Shown: one piece after another, positions 1 to 9,063 of the stretch | Numbering within the stretch: the stretch's first letter is position 1 | Layout of the letters: each line of letters opens with the position of its first letter | Origin: Neolewinella maritima | Lineage (GTDB): Bacteria > Bacteroidota > Bacteroidia > Chitinophagales > Saprospiraceae | NCBI RefSeq assembly: GCF_923081025.1 | Contig: NZ_CAKLPZ010000001.1 | Location: 1,302,001 to 1,366,000 of the forward strand | DNA: 64,000 nucleotides | Direction: 5' to 3' | Translations under genes and position numbers: made by a program | Notes under the pieces: model-generated | What the model saw: only the letters and a program-made list of their open reading frames with translations | What the model was told of the DNA's origin: nothing | Database searches by the model: none

Positions 1-435
1 TCGTTAGTAGCCCTGATCGTGCAGGAAAGTCTGGTGGGACTGAGTGCCAGCCTGCTACCGGGCGTTCTGGATTGGGGGTTCGCCCTGGCCGTACAGTCGG
101 CCGTGCTAGGCTTCGCGATCGCCGACAACTACAGCGAGCAGTTCGATCTGGGGATCCGGCAGAGCCTGCGCTACTTCTGGCGCAATTATATCGGGGTATG
201 TTTGGGGCTGGGGCTTCCGCTCTTCCTGATGCTCAAGGTGCCGGTGTTCGGTACGGTGCTGGGGCCCCTGGTCACTTCGGTAGCCGCCGCGATCGTGCTG
301 CGTGAGAAGAGTGACCTCCACCTGGTGGGTTATCAGCGCAGCGAGAAAGAGCAGCGCCGCTACGAGGCCCGTCAGATCAAACAGCAGCGCAAGGCCGACC
401 GCAAGGCCGCCCGGCGCGCGCGCAAAACCACCTAG
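1..435 (+). CDS. EI24/CysZ-like membrane protein, 5' end missing
   Basis: The frame is open from the first base, so this is the C-terminal part of a gene that begins upstream; a GTG at 19 is probably internal. The visible 144 residues hold hydrophobic segments (one near the start, one at about residues 60-95, with a short LGPLVTSVAAAIVL stretch) and end in a very basic tail rich in K, R and Q. The AVQSAVLGFAIADNY and FGTVLGPLVT stretches resemble the end of EI24-domain proteins, a polytopic membrane family that includes the sulfate permease CysZ. The stop is directly followed by the ATG of the phosphatidylcholine synthase gene, so the two are probably co-transcribed. The substrate cannot be told from this fragment. 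Confidence 0.6.
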   Translation, partial: SLVALIVQESLVGLSASLLPGVLDWGFALAVQSAVLGFAIADNYSEQFDLGIRQSLRYFWRNYIGVCLGLGLPLFLMLKVPVFGTVLGPLVTSVAAAIVLREKSDLHLVGYQRSEKEQRRYEARQIKQQRKADRKAARRARKTT

Positions 436-1164
436 ATGCAACGCCTTGCCGCCTGGTCCGTCCACGTTTTTACCGCCAGCGGACTCCTAGCCGGCTTCAT
501 GGGCCTGCTGGCCGTCACGGAGGGCGACTACCGCGGCGCCATGTGGTGGATCCTGGTTTCGCTGGTCATCGACGGCGTGGACGGCACCTTCGCCCGGATG
601 GCCCGCGTACAGGAGGTGCTGCCCGACGTGAGTGGCAAAACGATCGACTACGTGATCGACTTTTTCACCTACGCCATTCTGCCCGCCTACCTGTTCTACA
701 TGGCGGTCGACCTGGCCTACCTGCCCCGGCTGCTGTGTGCCTTCGCCATGCTGCTCTCGGCGGCGATCTACTACGGACTAGACGGTATGGTCAGCGCCGA
801 TGGCCGACACTTCGTGGGCTTCCCCGTGCTCTGGAATATGGTGGTTTACGTGCTGGTCTTCGTGCTGCCGGACCTCCCCGCATGGGCTACGGTGGGATTG
901 GTGGTGGCCTTTGCAATCATGCACTTTCTTCCCATACTGTTTGCCTACCCCAGCCGCGGCGGACGCTGGTGGGGACTCACCATCGCAGCTACGGTCGCCT
1001 TCATCGGCTCGGCCATTATGAACGTGTACTACTACCCGGAGCCCAGCCCCCTGTGGCGGGTGGTATGTGTGGTAGCCACCGTATACTATGCCGTGCTGGC
1101 GGCCGTCGATACCCTGCAGGGCGGAGGCACGCAGGTGCGGGGTGAATCACCGGGCGGCGTGTAA
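436..1164 (+). CDS. pcs: Phosphatidylcholine synthase (CDP-alcohol phosphotransferase family)
   Basis: The 242-residue polytopic membrane protein carries the CDP-alcohol phosphotransferase signature as DGVDGTFAR, followed by an extended spacer and then SGKTIDYVIDFFTY. This matches the Pcs-type variant of the D-x2-DG-x2-AR-xn-G-x3-D-x3-D motif, where the spacer is longer than in PgsA or PssA. Pcs condenses CDP-diacylglycerol with choline to give phosphatidylcholine in one step at the inner membrane. About seven hydrophobic segments follow. It starts immediately after the preceding stop. The length fits the family. A phosphatidylserine synthase is the main alternative, but the spacer and the LPDVSG context favour Pcs. 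Confidence 0.82.
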   Translation: MQRLAAWSVHVFTASGLLAGFMGLLAVTEGDYRGAMWWILVSLVIDGVDGTFARMARVQEVLPDVSGKTIDYVIDFFTYAILPAYLFYMAVDLAYLPRLLCAFAMLLSAAIYYGLDGMVSADGRHFVGFPVLWNMVVYVLVFVLPDLPAWATVGLVVAFAIMHFLPILFAYPSRGGRWWGLTIAATVAFIGSAIMNVYYYPEPSPLWRVVCVVATVYYAVLAAVDTLQGGGTQVRGESPGGV

Positions 1165-1173
1165 CTTACCGTC

Positions 1174-2805
1174 ATGCCGCGTAAATTACTCCTCATTAGT
1201 TGTTTGTTACTGCCCCTCCTGACGGCGTGGGGGCAGGGCCGCGACTTCTTTGTCAATGGTACGGCTACCCAGACCAACGACAGCTGCTTTCAGCTCACGC
1301 CGGACCGCGCATTATTCGAGGTAGGCAGCATCTGGTATCCGGACAAGGTCGATCTGCGCAACAGCTTCGATCTGGTCATGGAGATGAATTTCGGCTGCAA
1401 GGACGAATTCGGTGCCGATGGCATCGTATTCGGTCTGCAACCGGTCAGTGCCAGTGTAGGCAGCGGAGGAGAAGGACTGGGCATCGGTGGCATATCGCCG
1501 GCTCTGGGGGTAGAATTCGACACCCACTATAACCCTAACCGCAACGACCCGGTATTCGACCACGTGGCGATCATGGCCAACGGTACGGTAACCCACGGGG
1601 GCAGCGGCAACCTGGCCGGACCGGTGCAGGCACGTAAGAACGCTACCAACATCGAGACCTGTAACTCCTTCCCTTTCCGCGTGACCTGGGACGCTCCCGC
1701 CCGCAACCTGAAGGTGTATTTTGACTGCGAGCTGCGCCTGGACTATACGGCTGATATCGTCAATACCATCTTTGACGGCGACCCCCTGGTATACTATGGC
1801 TTCGCGGCGGCTACCGGTGGGTTGGGCAATGTGCAGTCGGTCTGCTTTACCTTCAATTCCTTCGAAAAGCAGCTGGCGGACGTGACGGTATGTCCGGGCG
1901 GTACCGCGCTACTGGATGTAAGCGGTGGAGCGAGCTACTTGTGGAGTCCGGCCGCCGGGCTGAGTAGCACTACCGCCCCGAGCGTGGAGGCCAGTCCGGA
2001 TAGTACGACCGTGTATACCGTGCGGATCTTCGATGACTGCGGCCTACCCCTGCTGGATACCGTACGGGTACGCGTGGCGGGCGATAGTGCCTTCGTCAAG
2101 CTAGGCGCGGATACTACACTCTGCCCCGGGGAATCGCTGGACTTCGACGTCCGGGTACCCACGGCTTTGTACACCTGGAGCGATAGTAGTCTGCAGGGCC
2201 CCCAGGTACGAGTAAGCAGTCCGGGCATATACTCCGTCACGGCTACCCGTACGGATATTATCTGCACGGCCGCCGATCGTATCGTAGTGGAGCAGTACGC
2301 CATTCCGGACTTCGACGTCGGGGTGTCGGATACTACACTCTGTAGCGGCGATACGCTGCGTATTCTAGGCGTGTATCCTGACGCGCAGGCCTTCGTCAAC
2401 GGAGTAGCCTTCGATACCCTCGATATCCGTACGCCGGCCCGTTATGCGTTTACCCTGGAGCATCCCTGTAGTACGCAGTTTGATGAGGTGGATGTAGACC
2501 TGAGTAGTTGCCGGGACTATTACGTGCCGACTGCCTTTTCGCCTAACGATGACGGTACTAACGATACCTTCTTTCCGCTCGACGCGGGGGATATCCTGCG
2601 CATTCGCCGCTTCACCGTATACGATCGCTGGGGCGGGGTGGTCTTCGAGGCTACGGAACTACCGACTAACGCCCCACAGCTGGGTTGGGACGGCAGGGTA
2701 GGGGGGCTCTCCGCACCCGTGGGGATGTACGTATGGACGATGGACGTCGACTTTCGCAGTGGTGATCGCTCGCAGGAGCGGGGCGCGGTGCAATTGGTCC
2801 GCTAG
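1174..2805 (+). CDS. Secreted L-type lectin domain protein with T9SS type B sorting domain
   Basis: Residues 1-21 are a signal peptide ending AWGQG. Residues about 25-235 resemble a bacterial L-type (legume-like) lectin: GADGIVFGLQP and GVEFDTHYN are the usual beta-sandwich signatures around the metal and sugar site. A PKD/Ig-like middle follows (about 240-450). The last about 90 residues, starting VPTAFSPNDDGTNDTF and containing FTVYDRWGG and GWDGR, are a type B (gliding-motility-type) C-terminal domain, which routes cargo through the type IX secretion system to the cell surface. It begins 9 nt after pcs but is probably functionally separate. The role inferred is a surface or secreted carbohydrate-binding adhesin; the ligand is unknown. 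Confidence 0.85.
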   Translation: MPRKLLLISCLLLPLLTAWGQGRDFFVNGTATQTNDSCFQLTPDRALFEVGSIWYPDKVDLRNSFDLVMEMNFGCKDEFGADGIVFGLQPVSASVGSGGEGLGIGGISPALGVEFDTHYNPNRNDPVFDHVAIMANGTVTHGGSGNLAGPVQARKNATNIETCNSFPFRVTWDAPARNLKVYFDCELRLDYTADIVNTIFDGDPLVYYGFAAATGGLGNVQSVCFTFNSFEKQLADVTVCPGGTALLDVSGGASYLWSPAAGLSSTTAPSVEASPDSTTVYTVRIFDDCGLPLLDTVRVRVAGDSAFVKLGADTTLCPGESLDFDVRVPTALYTWSDSSLQGPQVRVSSPGIYSVTATRTDIICTAADRIVVEQYAIPDFDVGVSDTTLCSGDTLRILGVYPDAQAFVNGVAFDTLDIRTPARYAFTLEHPCSTQFDEVDVDLSSCRDYYVPTAFSPNDDGTNDTFFPLDAGDILRIRRFTVYDRWGGVVFEATELPTNAPQLGWDGRVGGLSAPVGMYVWTMDVDFRSGDRSQERGAVQLVR

Positions 2806-2861
2806 ACAACTATCGAGGCGATCCGGGCGTCTATTCACCACCTTCCATATTCCTTCCGCCT

Positions 2862-4496
2862 TTGCGCCAACTGCTCGCCGCCTCCTTCCTGCTACTCCTT
2901 CTGCTCGCTCAGTGTTTCACCCTGCAACGCTGTGCTACGCCAACCCCGCCGCGGGGTGGAGACCGCGATACGATCGGGCCGGTCCTGCAACTGGAGGAAT
3001 CCACCCCCAACTTCCAGACCAATTTTCGGCCCGAGGTGATCCGTTTAGCATTCGATGAATGGGTCGAAGTAGATGCACAGCAACAGATCTTCGTATCACC
3101 GCCACTGGCCCTGGTGGGTGATAACCGGCCCGTGCTACAACGAAAGAGCCTAATCATTCCGCTGCAGGGACTAGAGCTACTGGATAGCGTCACTTATGTC
3201 TTCAACATCGGAGCGGCCGTGAAGGACCTGAACGAGGGTAACCCTACCGAAAATCTGCGGTTTGTTTTCTCCACTGGACCCACGCTGGATACCGCATCGG
3301 TCAGCGGTATGGTAGTCGATGCTTTCACGCAGGAAGCCGTCGAAAATGCGGCCCTTACGCTCTATGCCAACCTGGCGGATACCGCCGTATTCACGGAGAA
3401 CCCCACCTACTTCGCCCAGACCGATGAAGACGGTAGGTTCACCGTCAGTAATGTCAAACCGGGTCGGTACCGGGTAGTCGCCCTAGCGCGCAACCCGGGT
3501 GCCACGAACTACTTCGCGGACTTTTCCGGTGTCTTTCCACCTACAGCGGCAGGCTTTTTGGACAGCATCATCACCGTGGCCGATTCCGAAAATGCGATCG
3601 GACCGGTCCCACTCTCTACCATACCCATTGACCCCCGCATTACGGAGGTAGGCACGGAAGAGTACGGATTGATCACGATCGGAGTCAACCAGCCGGCCGA
3701 GAACGTCGACCTGGACTACGGACGGCAGTACCTACGGAATGACTTTCAGGACACCATCCGCCTGTACTACCGACAACCGGCCGCGGATACCATTTTGCTG
3801 GGTCGTGACGGACGCTATTCCGATACGCTACGCATAAGCGGTACCGATGCGGGCGATGCGCCGACCACGGCGCTGTCCGTGGTTCAGCAGACTCGTGGGA
3901 AGGTCAACCCCGGGGAGGGAATCCGCCTGGTGTTCAACCGGCCGTTGGAAGCCGTCGATACCTCACGTATTCGACTGTACCGGGATACGCTGCTACGGCC
4001 CGTGCCCTTTAGCTATAGTATCGATAGTGTGTATCCGGCGGAGTTACGCATCCGGGCCGGTTGGCGGGATGCGGCGCCCTACCGGCTGGAACTGTTGCCG
4101 GGCGCGGTCACGGACTGGTATGGTACCGCATCGCGGGATAGCATCGTCAGCGCGCTCAATGTAGCTGCGGTAGAAAGCTATGGCCAGCTATCCATTATCC
4201 TTCAGAACCTAAATGGCGCGGTCAGCTACATTCTACGCCTGGTCAACGAAAACGGGGAAGTGATCGTAGGTACGCGGCGCTTTATTGATCAGGAGTTCGA
4301 GTACACGGCAGTGTACCGCAGTTTGGCACCGGGTACTTACAGGATGGAACTGATCTACGACAGCAACAACAACCGTCGGTTCGACCTTGGCGACCTGCGA
4401 TTTGGTCTCCAACCCGAGCGTGTACAACGGTTTACCATCGAGCCGCTGCGGGCCAATTGGGAAGTGGAGAAAGTAATTGACCTGGAGAACATGTAA
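2862..4496 (+). CDS. Ig-like domain lipoprotein (SbsA-type Ig-like fold)
   Basis: The 544-residue protein opens with a hydrophobic stretch and a cysteine at residue 24 followed by ATPTPPRGG and RDTIGP. This is the layout of a Bacteroidota lipoprotein family whose mature N-terminus reads C-A-x-P-x-x-P-x-G-G-x-x-D-x-x-P-P. The next about 100 residues (FDEWVEV, VTYVFNIG, NLRFVFSTG) look like an SbsA-type Ig-like domain, and residues about 145-225 contain a carboxypeptidase-regulatory-like repeat (VSGMVVDAFTQEAVENA, TDEDGRFTVSNVKPG). The start is TTG at 2862. The lipobox before Cys24 is poor. The function is unknown; it is probably periplasm- or surface-exposed. The C-terminal segment has the YDSNNNRRFDLGDL pattern common to these proteins. 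Confidence 0.7.
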   Translation: MRQLLAASFLLLLLLAQCFTLQRCATPTPPRGGDRDTIGPVLQLEESTPNFQTNFRPEVIRLAFDEWVEVDAQQQIFVSPPLALVGDNRPVLQRKSLIIPLQGLELLDSVTYVFNIGAAVKDLNEGNPTENLRFVFSTGPTLDTASVSGMVVDAFTQEAVENAALTLYANLADTAVFTENPTYFAQTDEDGRFTVSNVKPGRYRVVALARNPGATNYFADFSGVFPPTAAGFLDSIITVADSENAIGPVPLSTIPIDPRITEVGTEEYGLITIGVNQPAENVDLDYGRQYLRNDFQDTIRLYYRQPAADTILLGRDGRYSDTLRISGTDAGDAPTTALSVVQQTRGKVNPGEGIRLVFNRPLEAVDTSRIRLYRDTLLRPVPFSYSIDSVYPAELRIRAGWRDAAPYRLELLPGAVTDWYGTASRDSIVSALNVAAVESYGQLSIILQNLNGAVSYILRLVNENGEVIVGTRRFIDQEFEYTAVYRSLAPGTYRMELIYDSNNNRRFDLGDLRFGLQPERVQRFTIEPLRANWEVEKVIDLENM

Positions 4497-4537
4497 GTAA
4501 GCGGACCGTTGCCATAGCTCACCAAACACGTACGATA

Positions 4538-4939
4538 GTGTCAGTAAAAGAAAAATACCGCAGCGTCCTGGAGATGGGCGAAAAGATGAACCCCCGCGAT
4601 GGTTACGTCGAGGAAGCCGATGGTGTACTGCGCATGGGCAGTACCGTAGATACGCTGCGGCAGAAGGACCTGCTCTGGGACGAGATCAAGCGCGTAGGTG
4701 GTGAAAACCCCCGCGATGTCCAGGTCGATATCAAAGTGGCCAACACCAGCTACTACGCCAAGCACACCGTGGAAAAGGGTGATAGCCTGTCCAAGATCGC
4801 CAAAGAATACCTGGGCGATGCCATGGCCTATAAGAAGATCTTCCAGGCCAATACCGATGTACTCGATGATCCCAATAAGATCTTTCCCGGTCAGGAATTG
4901 ACGATCCCCTTCCCCGAAGGTCGCTCGGCCAACTCGTAA
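4538..4939 (+). CDS. LysM domain protein
   Basis: The 133-residue protein has no signal peptide and carries one LysM motif at about residues 73-125 (YAKHTVEKGDSLSKIAKEYLG ... NKIFPGQELTIP pattern). LysM binds N-acetylglucosamine-containing polymers such as peptidoglycan. The N-terminal 70 residues are charged and unrecognised. The start is GTG at 4538; no better start is visible. This is the layout of small YgaU/BON-LysM-like proteins, but no BON domain is evident. It ends just before a large palindrome that separates it from the convergent mscS gene. Confidence 0.8.
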   Translation: MSVKEKYRSVLEMGEKMNPRDGYVEEADGVLRMGSTVDTLRQKDLLWDEIKRVGGENPRDVQVDIKVANTSYYAKHTVEKGDSLSKIAKEYLGDAMAYKKIFQANTDVLDDPNKIFPGQELTIPFPEGRSANS

Positions 4940-4944
4940 AGGAT

Positions 4945-5053
4945 TAAACACAGATTACACGGGGAAGGGCACAGATTAAGCACGGATACTATGGGCAGCG
5001 GTTCATACAATCTGTACTTCATCCGTGCCAAATATTCGTGTAATCCGTGTTTA
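4945..5053. repeat. Long imperfect inverted repeat between convergent genes
   Basis: The 17-nt arm at 4945-4961 (taaacacagattacacg) is matched by 5037-5053 (cgtgtaatccgtgttta) with one mismatch. A nested second arm lies at 4980-4987 (gcacggat) and 5021-5028 (atccgtgc). The loop contains further copies of the cacagatta/cacggat word. The element fills the gap between the LysM gene and mscS. It has no T-run, so it is not a classical terminator, although it could stall polymerase from both sides. From memory, related cacagattacac-type words are found between genes in many bacterial genomes. Confidence 0.75.
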
Positions 5054-5059
5054 ACCCAT

Positions 5060-5977
5060 TCACTTTAGATTCTCCGCCTCCGAGTTAGGCGTATCGTCGA
5101 ACTCTACGCGTATCGGAATATCCCGCTCGCTGCCGTATAGTTTGATCTCCGTAATATCCGCCGGCAGGCTGTAACCCGTTTTATCGATCTGGTTTTTGAT
5201 GTCCCGGATCACTTCACCGCGCACCTGTAGCGCCCCCGCCCGGAAGTCCGTGGTATCTACCCAGAAATAGACCTTTAGATTGACGGTGCTGGCGGCCAGC
5301 TCGTCCTCCGCCACAAAATTGATGTGTGTATCATCGCGGATGATTAGCCTGTGGTTGTCGAGCACGTGCTGGATAGAATCCTTGGCACCCTGTATATCGT
5401 CTTCATAGGCGATACCCACCATAAAATCATAGCGGATGAATCCGTCCGCCGTATAGTTCTGTACCGGTTGCGTGAGCACGTCGGAATTAGGAATATAAAC
5501 GTCCTTGCCGTCAAAGGTCTTGATGTGCGTGTAGCGAAACTGCAGGCTCTTCACCTTCCCAAAGTGGTCTACTACGCGAATCGTATCGTTGACGCCGAAC
5601 GGCCGGTTGAAGGCCAGAATAATACCGGAGATGAAGTTCTCCCCAATATCGCGAAAGGCGAAACCGAGAATGACTGCACTGGCTCCCAGCGCACCGAAGA
5701 TGGCACTGGCAATACCGCTCAGCCCGGCCGCCTGTAGGGCAAGCAGTATGGCTCCGGTAATGATCAATAGCCGTAGGGACGTCACCAGGAAGCGCCCCAT
5801 CAGCGGATCGTCCATGCGGGACAGAATCCTGCTACCGAAAAATTTGGCAATGTAGCGGGCTATGAAGAGGCCCACGATAAATATAATCAGGGCAAGCAGT
5901 AGTCCCGGGATAGACTCCAGAAACGACTCCCAGGTATTAGTAAATACGGTGCCCAGATCTTTGACTTCGTCATCCAT
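5060..5977 (-). CDS. mscS: Small-conductance mechanosensitive channel, MscS family
   Basis: The protein has three N-terminal membrane helices, then the pore-lining helix (GALGASAVILGFAFRDIGENFISGI), then the MscS beta domain (GKVKSLQFRYTHIKTFDGKDVYIPNS) and a C-terminal alpha/beta part. These are the standard features of MscS, which opens on membrane tension to release solutes during hypo-osmotic shock. The family length (about 300) fits. I place the start at ATG 5977 (MDDEVKDL); an in-frame TTG at 5992 would add five residues. It is the last gene of a probable operon with purU, lolD and the DUF389 gene. Confidence 0.93.
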   Translation of the reverse strand: MDDEVKDLGTVFTNTWESFLESIPGLLLALIIFIVGLFIARYIAKFFGSRILSRMDDPLMGRFLVTSLRLLIITGAILLALQAAGLSGIASAIFGALGASAVILGFAFRDIGENFISGIILAFNRPFGVNDTIRVVDHFGKVKSLQFRYTHIKTFDGKDVYIPNSDVLTQPVQNYTADGFIRYDFMVGIAYEDDIQGAKDSIQHVLDNHRLIIRDDTHINFVAEDELAASTVNLKVYFWVDTTDFRAGALQVRGEVIRDIKNQIDKTGYSLPADITEIKLYGSERDIPIRVEFDDTPNSEAENLK

Positions 5978-6012
5978 GCTCCATGAACCCAATAAGCGAC
6001 TTCAGGTTTGGC

Positions 6013-7446
6013 TCAGCGCAACTCCCGTACGAGGAGTAGGGAGTCGACCTTCAAGGTCAGCATCAGGTATTCACGCATGCGCTGCTCCTCTTGCTCCGGG
6101 ACGCGCTGGTCTGTTTCACTCACGACCACCAGGGGAAGCCGGCCGGTGTAGGGGGGATCGTCGTCCGGCCCGTACCGCTGCGTACTCTGTGCCAGCGCGA
6201 GGCGCACTTCCTGCACCTGGGGGAACGCCAGGAGAAACTGTTTCGAGAAGTTCAGAAAGGCCGTTGTATCCATTCGGTAAGCAGACAGGTCGTTAGTTAG
6301 CCGTTGCTGTTCCCGCAAGATGACTACCTCGGCCTCCTCCAGATTCTGCAGCCGGTCGTTGATGTCGTCCAGGGTAGCCAACTCCCCCTTGATCCCCGCA
6401 ATCTCGGAAGGGCTGAAACTAGTATCTACCACCACCCGGGCACCAGTTACATTGTACGGAGGCGACTGTAACATTTTACTGTAGACCGTCAGACTATCAA
6501 TCGAGACCTGCCGGTCCGTGACCGGATAGATAAGCAGGGGACGCTTAGGATTGCGGCGGTCGAAGATGGACGAACTGGCGCTCGAAGGAAAGTACTTTGC
6601 CGTAAATTCCTCTACGGCATTGGCGTTGCGCTGCCGTTCCAGCACATCGGTAAGGATGTAGTAGCCCGGTAGGATCATTAGAATACTGACCACTGCGATG
6701 ATCAGCTGACTGCGGCGCGTCTCCTGCGTGTTCATGTACTTGCGGAAGGGGAAGCGCAGTAGCCGAATGATCAGGTAGGCGGTGGCGGCAATAAAGAAGC
6801 TATTGAGAAAAAAGAGGTAGAACGAACGCCAGAAAATAGTGAAATCTCCTCCCGTTCGCAGTCCTACCGTAAGCCCATAACCCGCCACGCACAGCGGAGG
6901 CATCAGGGCTGTAGCGATGGCTACCCCCGGGATCGCATTGGTCTTATCCGCCCGGGTGACGGAGATAATACCTGCCAGTCCGCCAAACACCGCGATCAGG
7001 CCATCGAGAACCGTAGGCTCGGTGCGCGCCCGCATTTCCGGGGTGAATAGATCGAGTGGAGTGAATAGGAAGTAGACCGAGCTGGTCACTAGCGCGATGA
7101 GGATCGACACGCCGAAGTTGACCAGCGCCGCCCATAGCATGTCGCGATCATTGGTACCTACTCCCAGACCGATACCCAATATGGGGTTCATCAGGGGAGA
7201 GATGAGCATGGCGCCGATGATGACCGCCCCGGAGTTCAGGTTCAGGCCCAGGCTGGCGATCATGATGGAGCAGACCAGCATCCAGGCGTTGCTGCCTCGC
7301 ATCAGCTTGCCGCTGGTAATGGTGGCTACGGCTCCCTCGCGGTCACTTCCCTCACGTAGGTCCATAAATTCGCGGAACCACAGCTTGATCCCTCCCTGGC
7401 CGGGCGTGATCTCGTCCGAGCCCTCCGTGCGTTGTTGTTTTTCCAT
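6013..7446 (-). CDS. DUF389 family membrane protein
   Basis: Residues about 45-265 contain the DUF389 core of about six membrane helices with the signature SGAVIIGAMLISPLMNPI and PGVAIATALMPPLCVAGYGL. The remaining about 210 residues are soluble, with a coiled-coil-like stretch near LQNLEEAEVVILREQQRL. The biochemical function of this family is not established. The ATG abuts the lolD stop (7447), so translational coupling is likely. Its downstream neighbour is mscS, so a link to envelope tension or ion transport is possible but only inferred. Confidence 0.9.
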   Translation of the reverse strand: MEKQQRTEGSDEITPGQGGIKLWFREFMDLREGSDREGAVATITSGKLMRGSNAWMLVCSIMIASLGLNLNSGAVIIGAMLISPLMNPILGIGLGVGTNDRDMLWAALVNFGVSILIALVTSSVYFLFTPLDLFTPEMRARTEPTVLDGLIAVFGGLAGIISVTRADKTNAIPGVAIATALMPPLCVAGYGLTVGLRTGGDFTIFWRSFYLFFLNSFFIAATAYLIIRLLRFPFRKYMNTQETRRSQLIIAVVSILMILPGYYILTDVLERQRNANAVEEFTAKYFPSSASSSIFDRRNPKRPLLIYPVTDRQVSIDSLTVYSKMLQSPPYNVTGARVVVDTSFSPSEIAGIKGELATLDDINDRLQNLEEAEVVILREQQRLTNDLSAYRMDTTAFLNFSKQFLLAFPQVQEVRLALAQSTQRYGPDDDPPYTGRLPLVVVSETDQRVPEQEEQRMREYLMLTLKVDSLLLVRELR

Positions 7447-8097
7447 CTATACCAGGATCCCGTCAATCATTTCCAGGCGCCGGTCGCTCATGCGTGCAAG
7501 CTCCTCGTTATGCGTCACGATGATGAAGCTCTGCCGGAAGTCCTTCCGGAGTTGGAAGAGTAGGTCGTGCAATTCTTGTGAGCTGGCGGAGTCGAGGTTA
7601 CCACTCGGCTCATCGGCAAACACGATGGCTGGTGCGTTGATCAGTGCCCGGGCCACGGCTACGCGCTGCTGCTCGCCGCCGCTCATTTGGGCGGGTTTGT
7701 GGTGGGCGCGGTCCGCCAGGCCCAGGTAATCCAAAAACTCCATCCCCTTACGCTCTGTAGCGTCTACATCGCTCTTCGCGATGTAGGCCGGGATACAGAC
7801 GTTCTCCAGCGCCGTGAATTCCGGTAGCAGGTGATGGAACTGAAAGACAAATCCAATACGCTGGTTGCGGAAGGTGGCTAGGTCGCGGTCCCGCAGTGCG
7901 AACACCTCCTCGCCGCCGATTCGGAGCCGACCGGTATCGGGCCGGTCCAGGGTGCCCAGAATGTGCAGTAACGTACTCTTTCCCGCGCCGCTCTTGCCGA
8001 CTATACTCACGATCTCGGCGTCGTCCACCGTCAGATCCACACCCCGCAGTACGTCCAGCGTGCCGTAGCTTTTCCGGATATTCGTCGCCTCTAGCAT
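7447..8097 (-). CDS. lolD: Lipoprotein-releasing ABC transporter ATP-binding protein LolD
   Basis: The 216-residue ATPase has Walker A GKSGAGKST, the Q-loop FQFHHLLPEFTALENV, signature MSGGEQQRVAVARAL, Walker B IVFADEP and the H-loop IVTHNEE. The LLPEFTALENV region and length are typical of LolD rather than of generic MacB-type ATPases. With LolC/E (not in this window) it extracts mature lipoproteins from the inner membrane for transfer to LolA. I choose ATG 8097 (MLEATNIRKSYG), 1 nt after the purU stop, over an in-frame ATG at 8127 that would overlap purU. The permease partners being absent here is usual in Bacteroidota. Confidence 0.92.
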   Translation of the reverse strand: MLEATNIRKSYGTLDVLRGVDLTVDDAEIVSIVGKSGAGKSTLLHILGTLDRPDTGRLRIGGEEVFALRDRDLATFRNQRIGFVFQFHHLLPEFTALENVCIPAYIAKSDVDATERKGMEFLDYLGLADRAHHKPAQMSGGEQQRVAVARALINAPAIVFADEPSGNLDSASSQELHDLLFQLRKDFRQSFIIVTHNEELARMSDRRLEMIDGILV

Positions 8098-8098
8098 G

Positions 8099-8956
8099 TC
8101 AGGAAAAGATGATGGTTCGGTTGCCATACGGCAGAATCAGGTGACGCAGCTGTAGGTACACCGCCCGGGCCAGTACCCGCTTCTCCACATCCTTACCGAT
8201 GCGCTTCAGGTCGTCGATAGCGTCGTGGTGGCTCACGGGTTCCACCGCCTGCGCGATGATGGGCCCCTCGTCCAGGTCCGCCGTCACGTAATGGCTCGTG
8301 GCACCGATGAGTTTTACCCCCCGCTCGAAGGCCGAGTGGTAGGGCCGTGCCCCCTTAAAGGCGGGTAGAAAAGAATGATGAATATTTATGATGCGGTGGG
8401 GCCACTGCGCGCAGAAGTCGTCCGACAGGATCTGCATGTAGCGCGCCAGCACGATGAAGTCCGCTCCGAGCTCCCGTAGGAGGATAGTGGTCCGCTGCTC
8501 TTGCTCCGCCTTGGTGGCCTGGGTCACCGGCACGTAGTGAAAGGGAATATCGAACCGCTCGGCGATATACCGGAGCTGTTCGTGGTTGCTGATGATGGCG
8601 GGTATTTCGCAGTCGAATTCTCCGGTTCCGTGGCGCTGCAGCAGGTCGTACAGGCAGTGGCTGGCCTTACTTACGAACAGTACCATCCGGGGCCGGCGGC
8701 GGGTCAGGTGCAATTGCCAGTTCATCCCATGCGCCTGGCCGATCAGCGTACCGAAATAGTCATCGATCTTATCCACCGGAATGAGGAAGCCGTCCAGGTC
8801 CCATTCAATACGCATAAAGAACCGCCCGGCTAGCCGGTCCACGTGCTGATCCAGGTTCAGGATATTGCCGCGGTTCTTGTGCACGAACTCGGTCACCTGC
8901 GCTACCAGACCGGGCTGGTCAGGACAGTGGATCAGTAGAATGGCGTGATTGGACAA
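8099..8956 (-). CDS. purU: Formyltetrahydrofolate deformylase
   Basis: An N-terminal ACT domain (HCPDQPGLVAQVTEFVHKNRGNILNLDQHVD) is followed by a formyltransferase fold with the catalytic Asn-His-Asp set in NIHHSFLPAFKGARPYHSAFERGV and DLDEGPIIAQ. PurU hydrolyses 10-formyl-THF to THF and formate, balancing one-carbon pools and feeding formate to PurT. I place the start at TTG 8956 (SNHAILLIHCPDQ), because the longer frame to GTG 8998 would include a probable promoter box (TATCTTGC on the minus strand, near 8980-8988). It is the first gene of the operon with lolD, DUF389 and mscS. Confidence 0.92.
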   Translation of the reverse strand: MSNHAILLIHCPDQPGLVAQVTEFVHKNRGNILNLDQHVDRLAGRFFMRIEWDLDGFLIPVDKIDDYFGTLIGQAHGMNWQLHLTRRRPRMVLFVSKASHCLYDLLQRHGTGEFDCEIPAIISNHEQLRYIAERFDIPFHYVPVTQATKAEQEQRTTILLRELGADFIVLARYMQILSDDFCAQWPHRIINIHHSFLPAFKGARPYHSAFERGVKLIGATSHYVTADLDEGPIIAQAVEPVSHHDAIDDLKRIGKDVEKRVLARAVYLQLRHLILPYGNRTIIFS

Positions 8957-8998
8957 GGAGGCGGGAGGGTTCGAAGGGGCCGCAAGATAGCAAAACAC

Positions 8999-9034
8999 AA
9001 AAGCCTCCGCACCCGAATCGGGGCGGAGGCTTTC
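8999..9034 (-). terminator. Rho-independent terminator after the PA2169-type gene
   Basis: A perfect 10-bp GC-rich stem, aagcctccgc at 9001-9010 and gcggaggctt at 9023-9032, is flanked by A and T runs. On the minus strand it lies about 30 nt past the stop at 9064 and ends in a short T-run, so it insulates this gene from the purU operon. Confidence 0.75.
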
Positions 9035-9063
9035 TCCTAGGTCTGGACCGGATGGCTCAGGTC

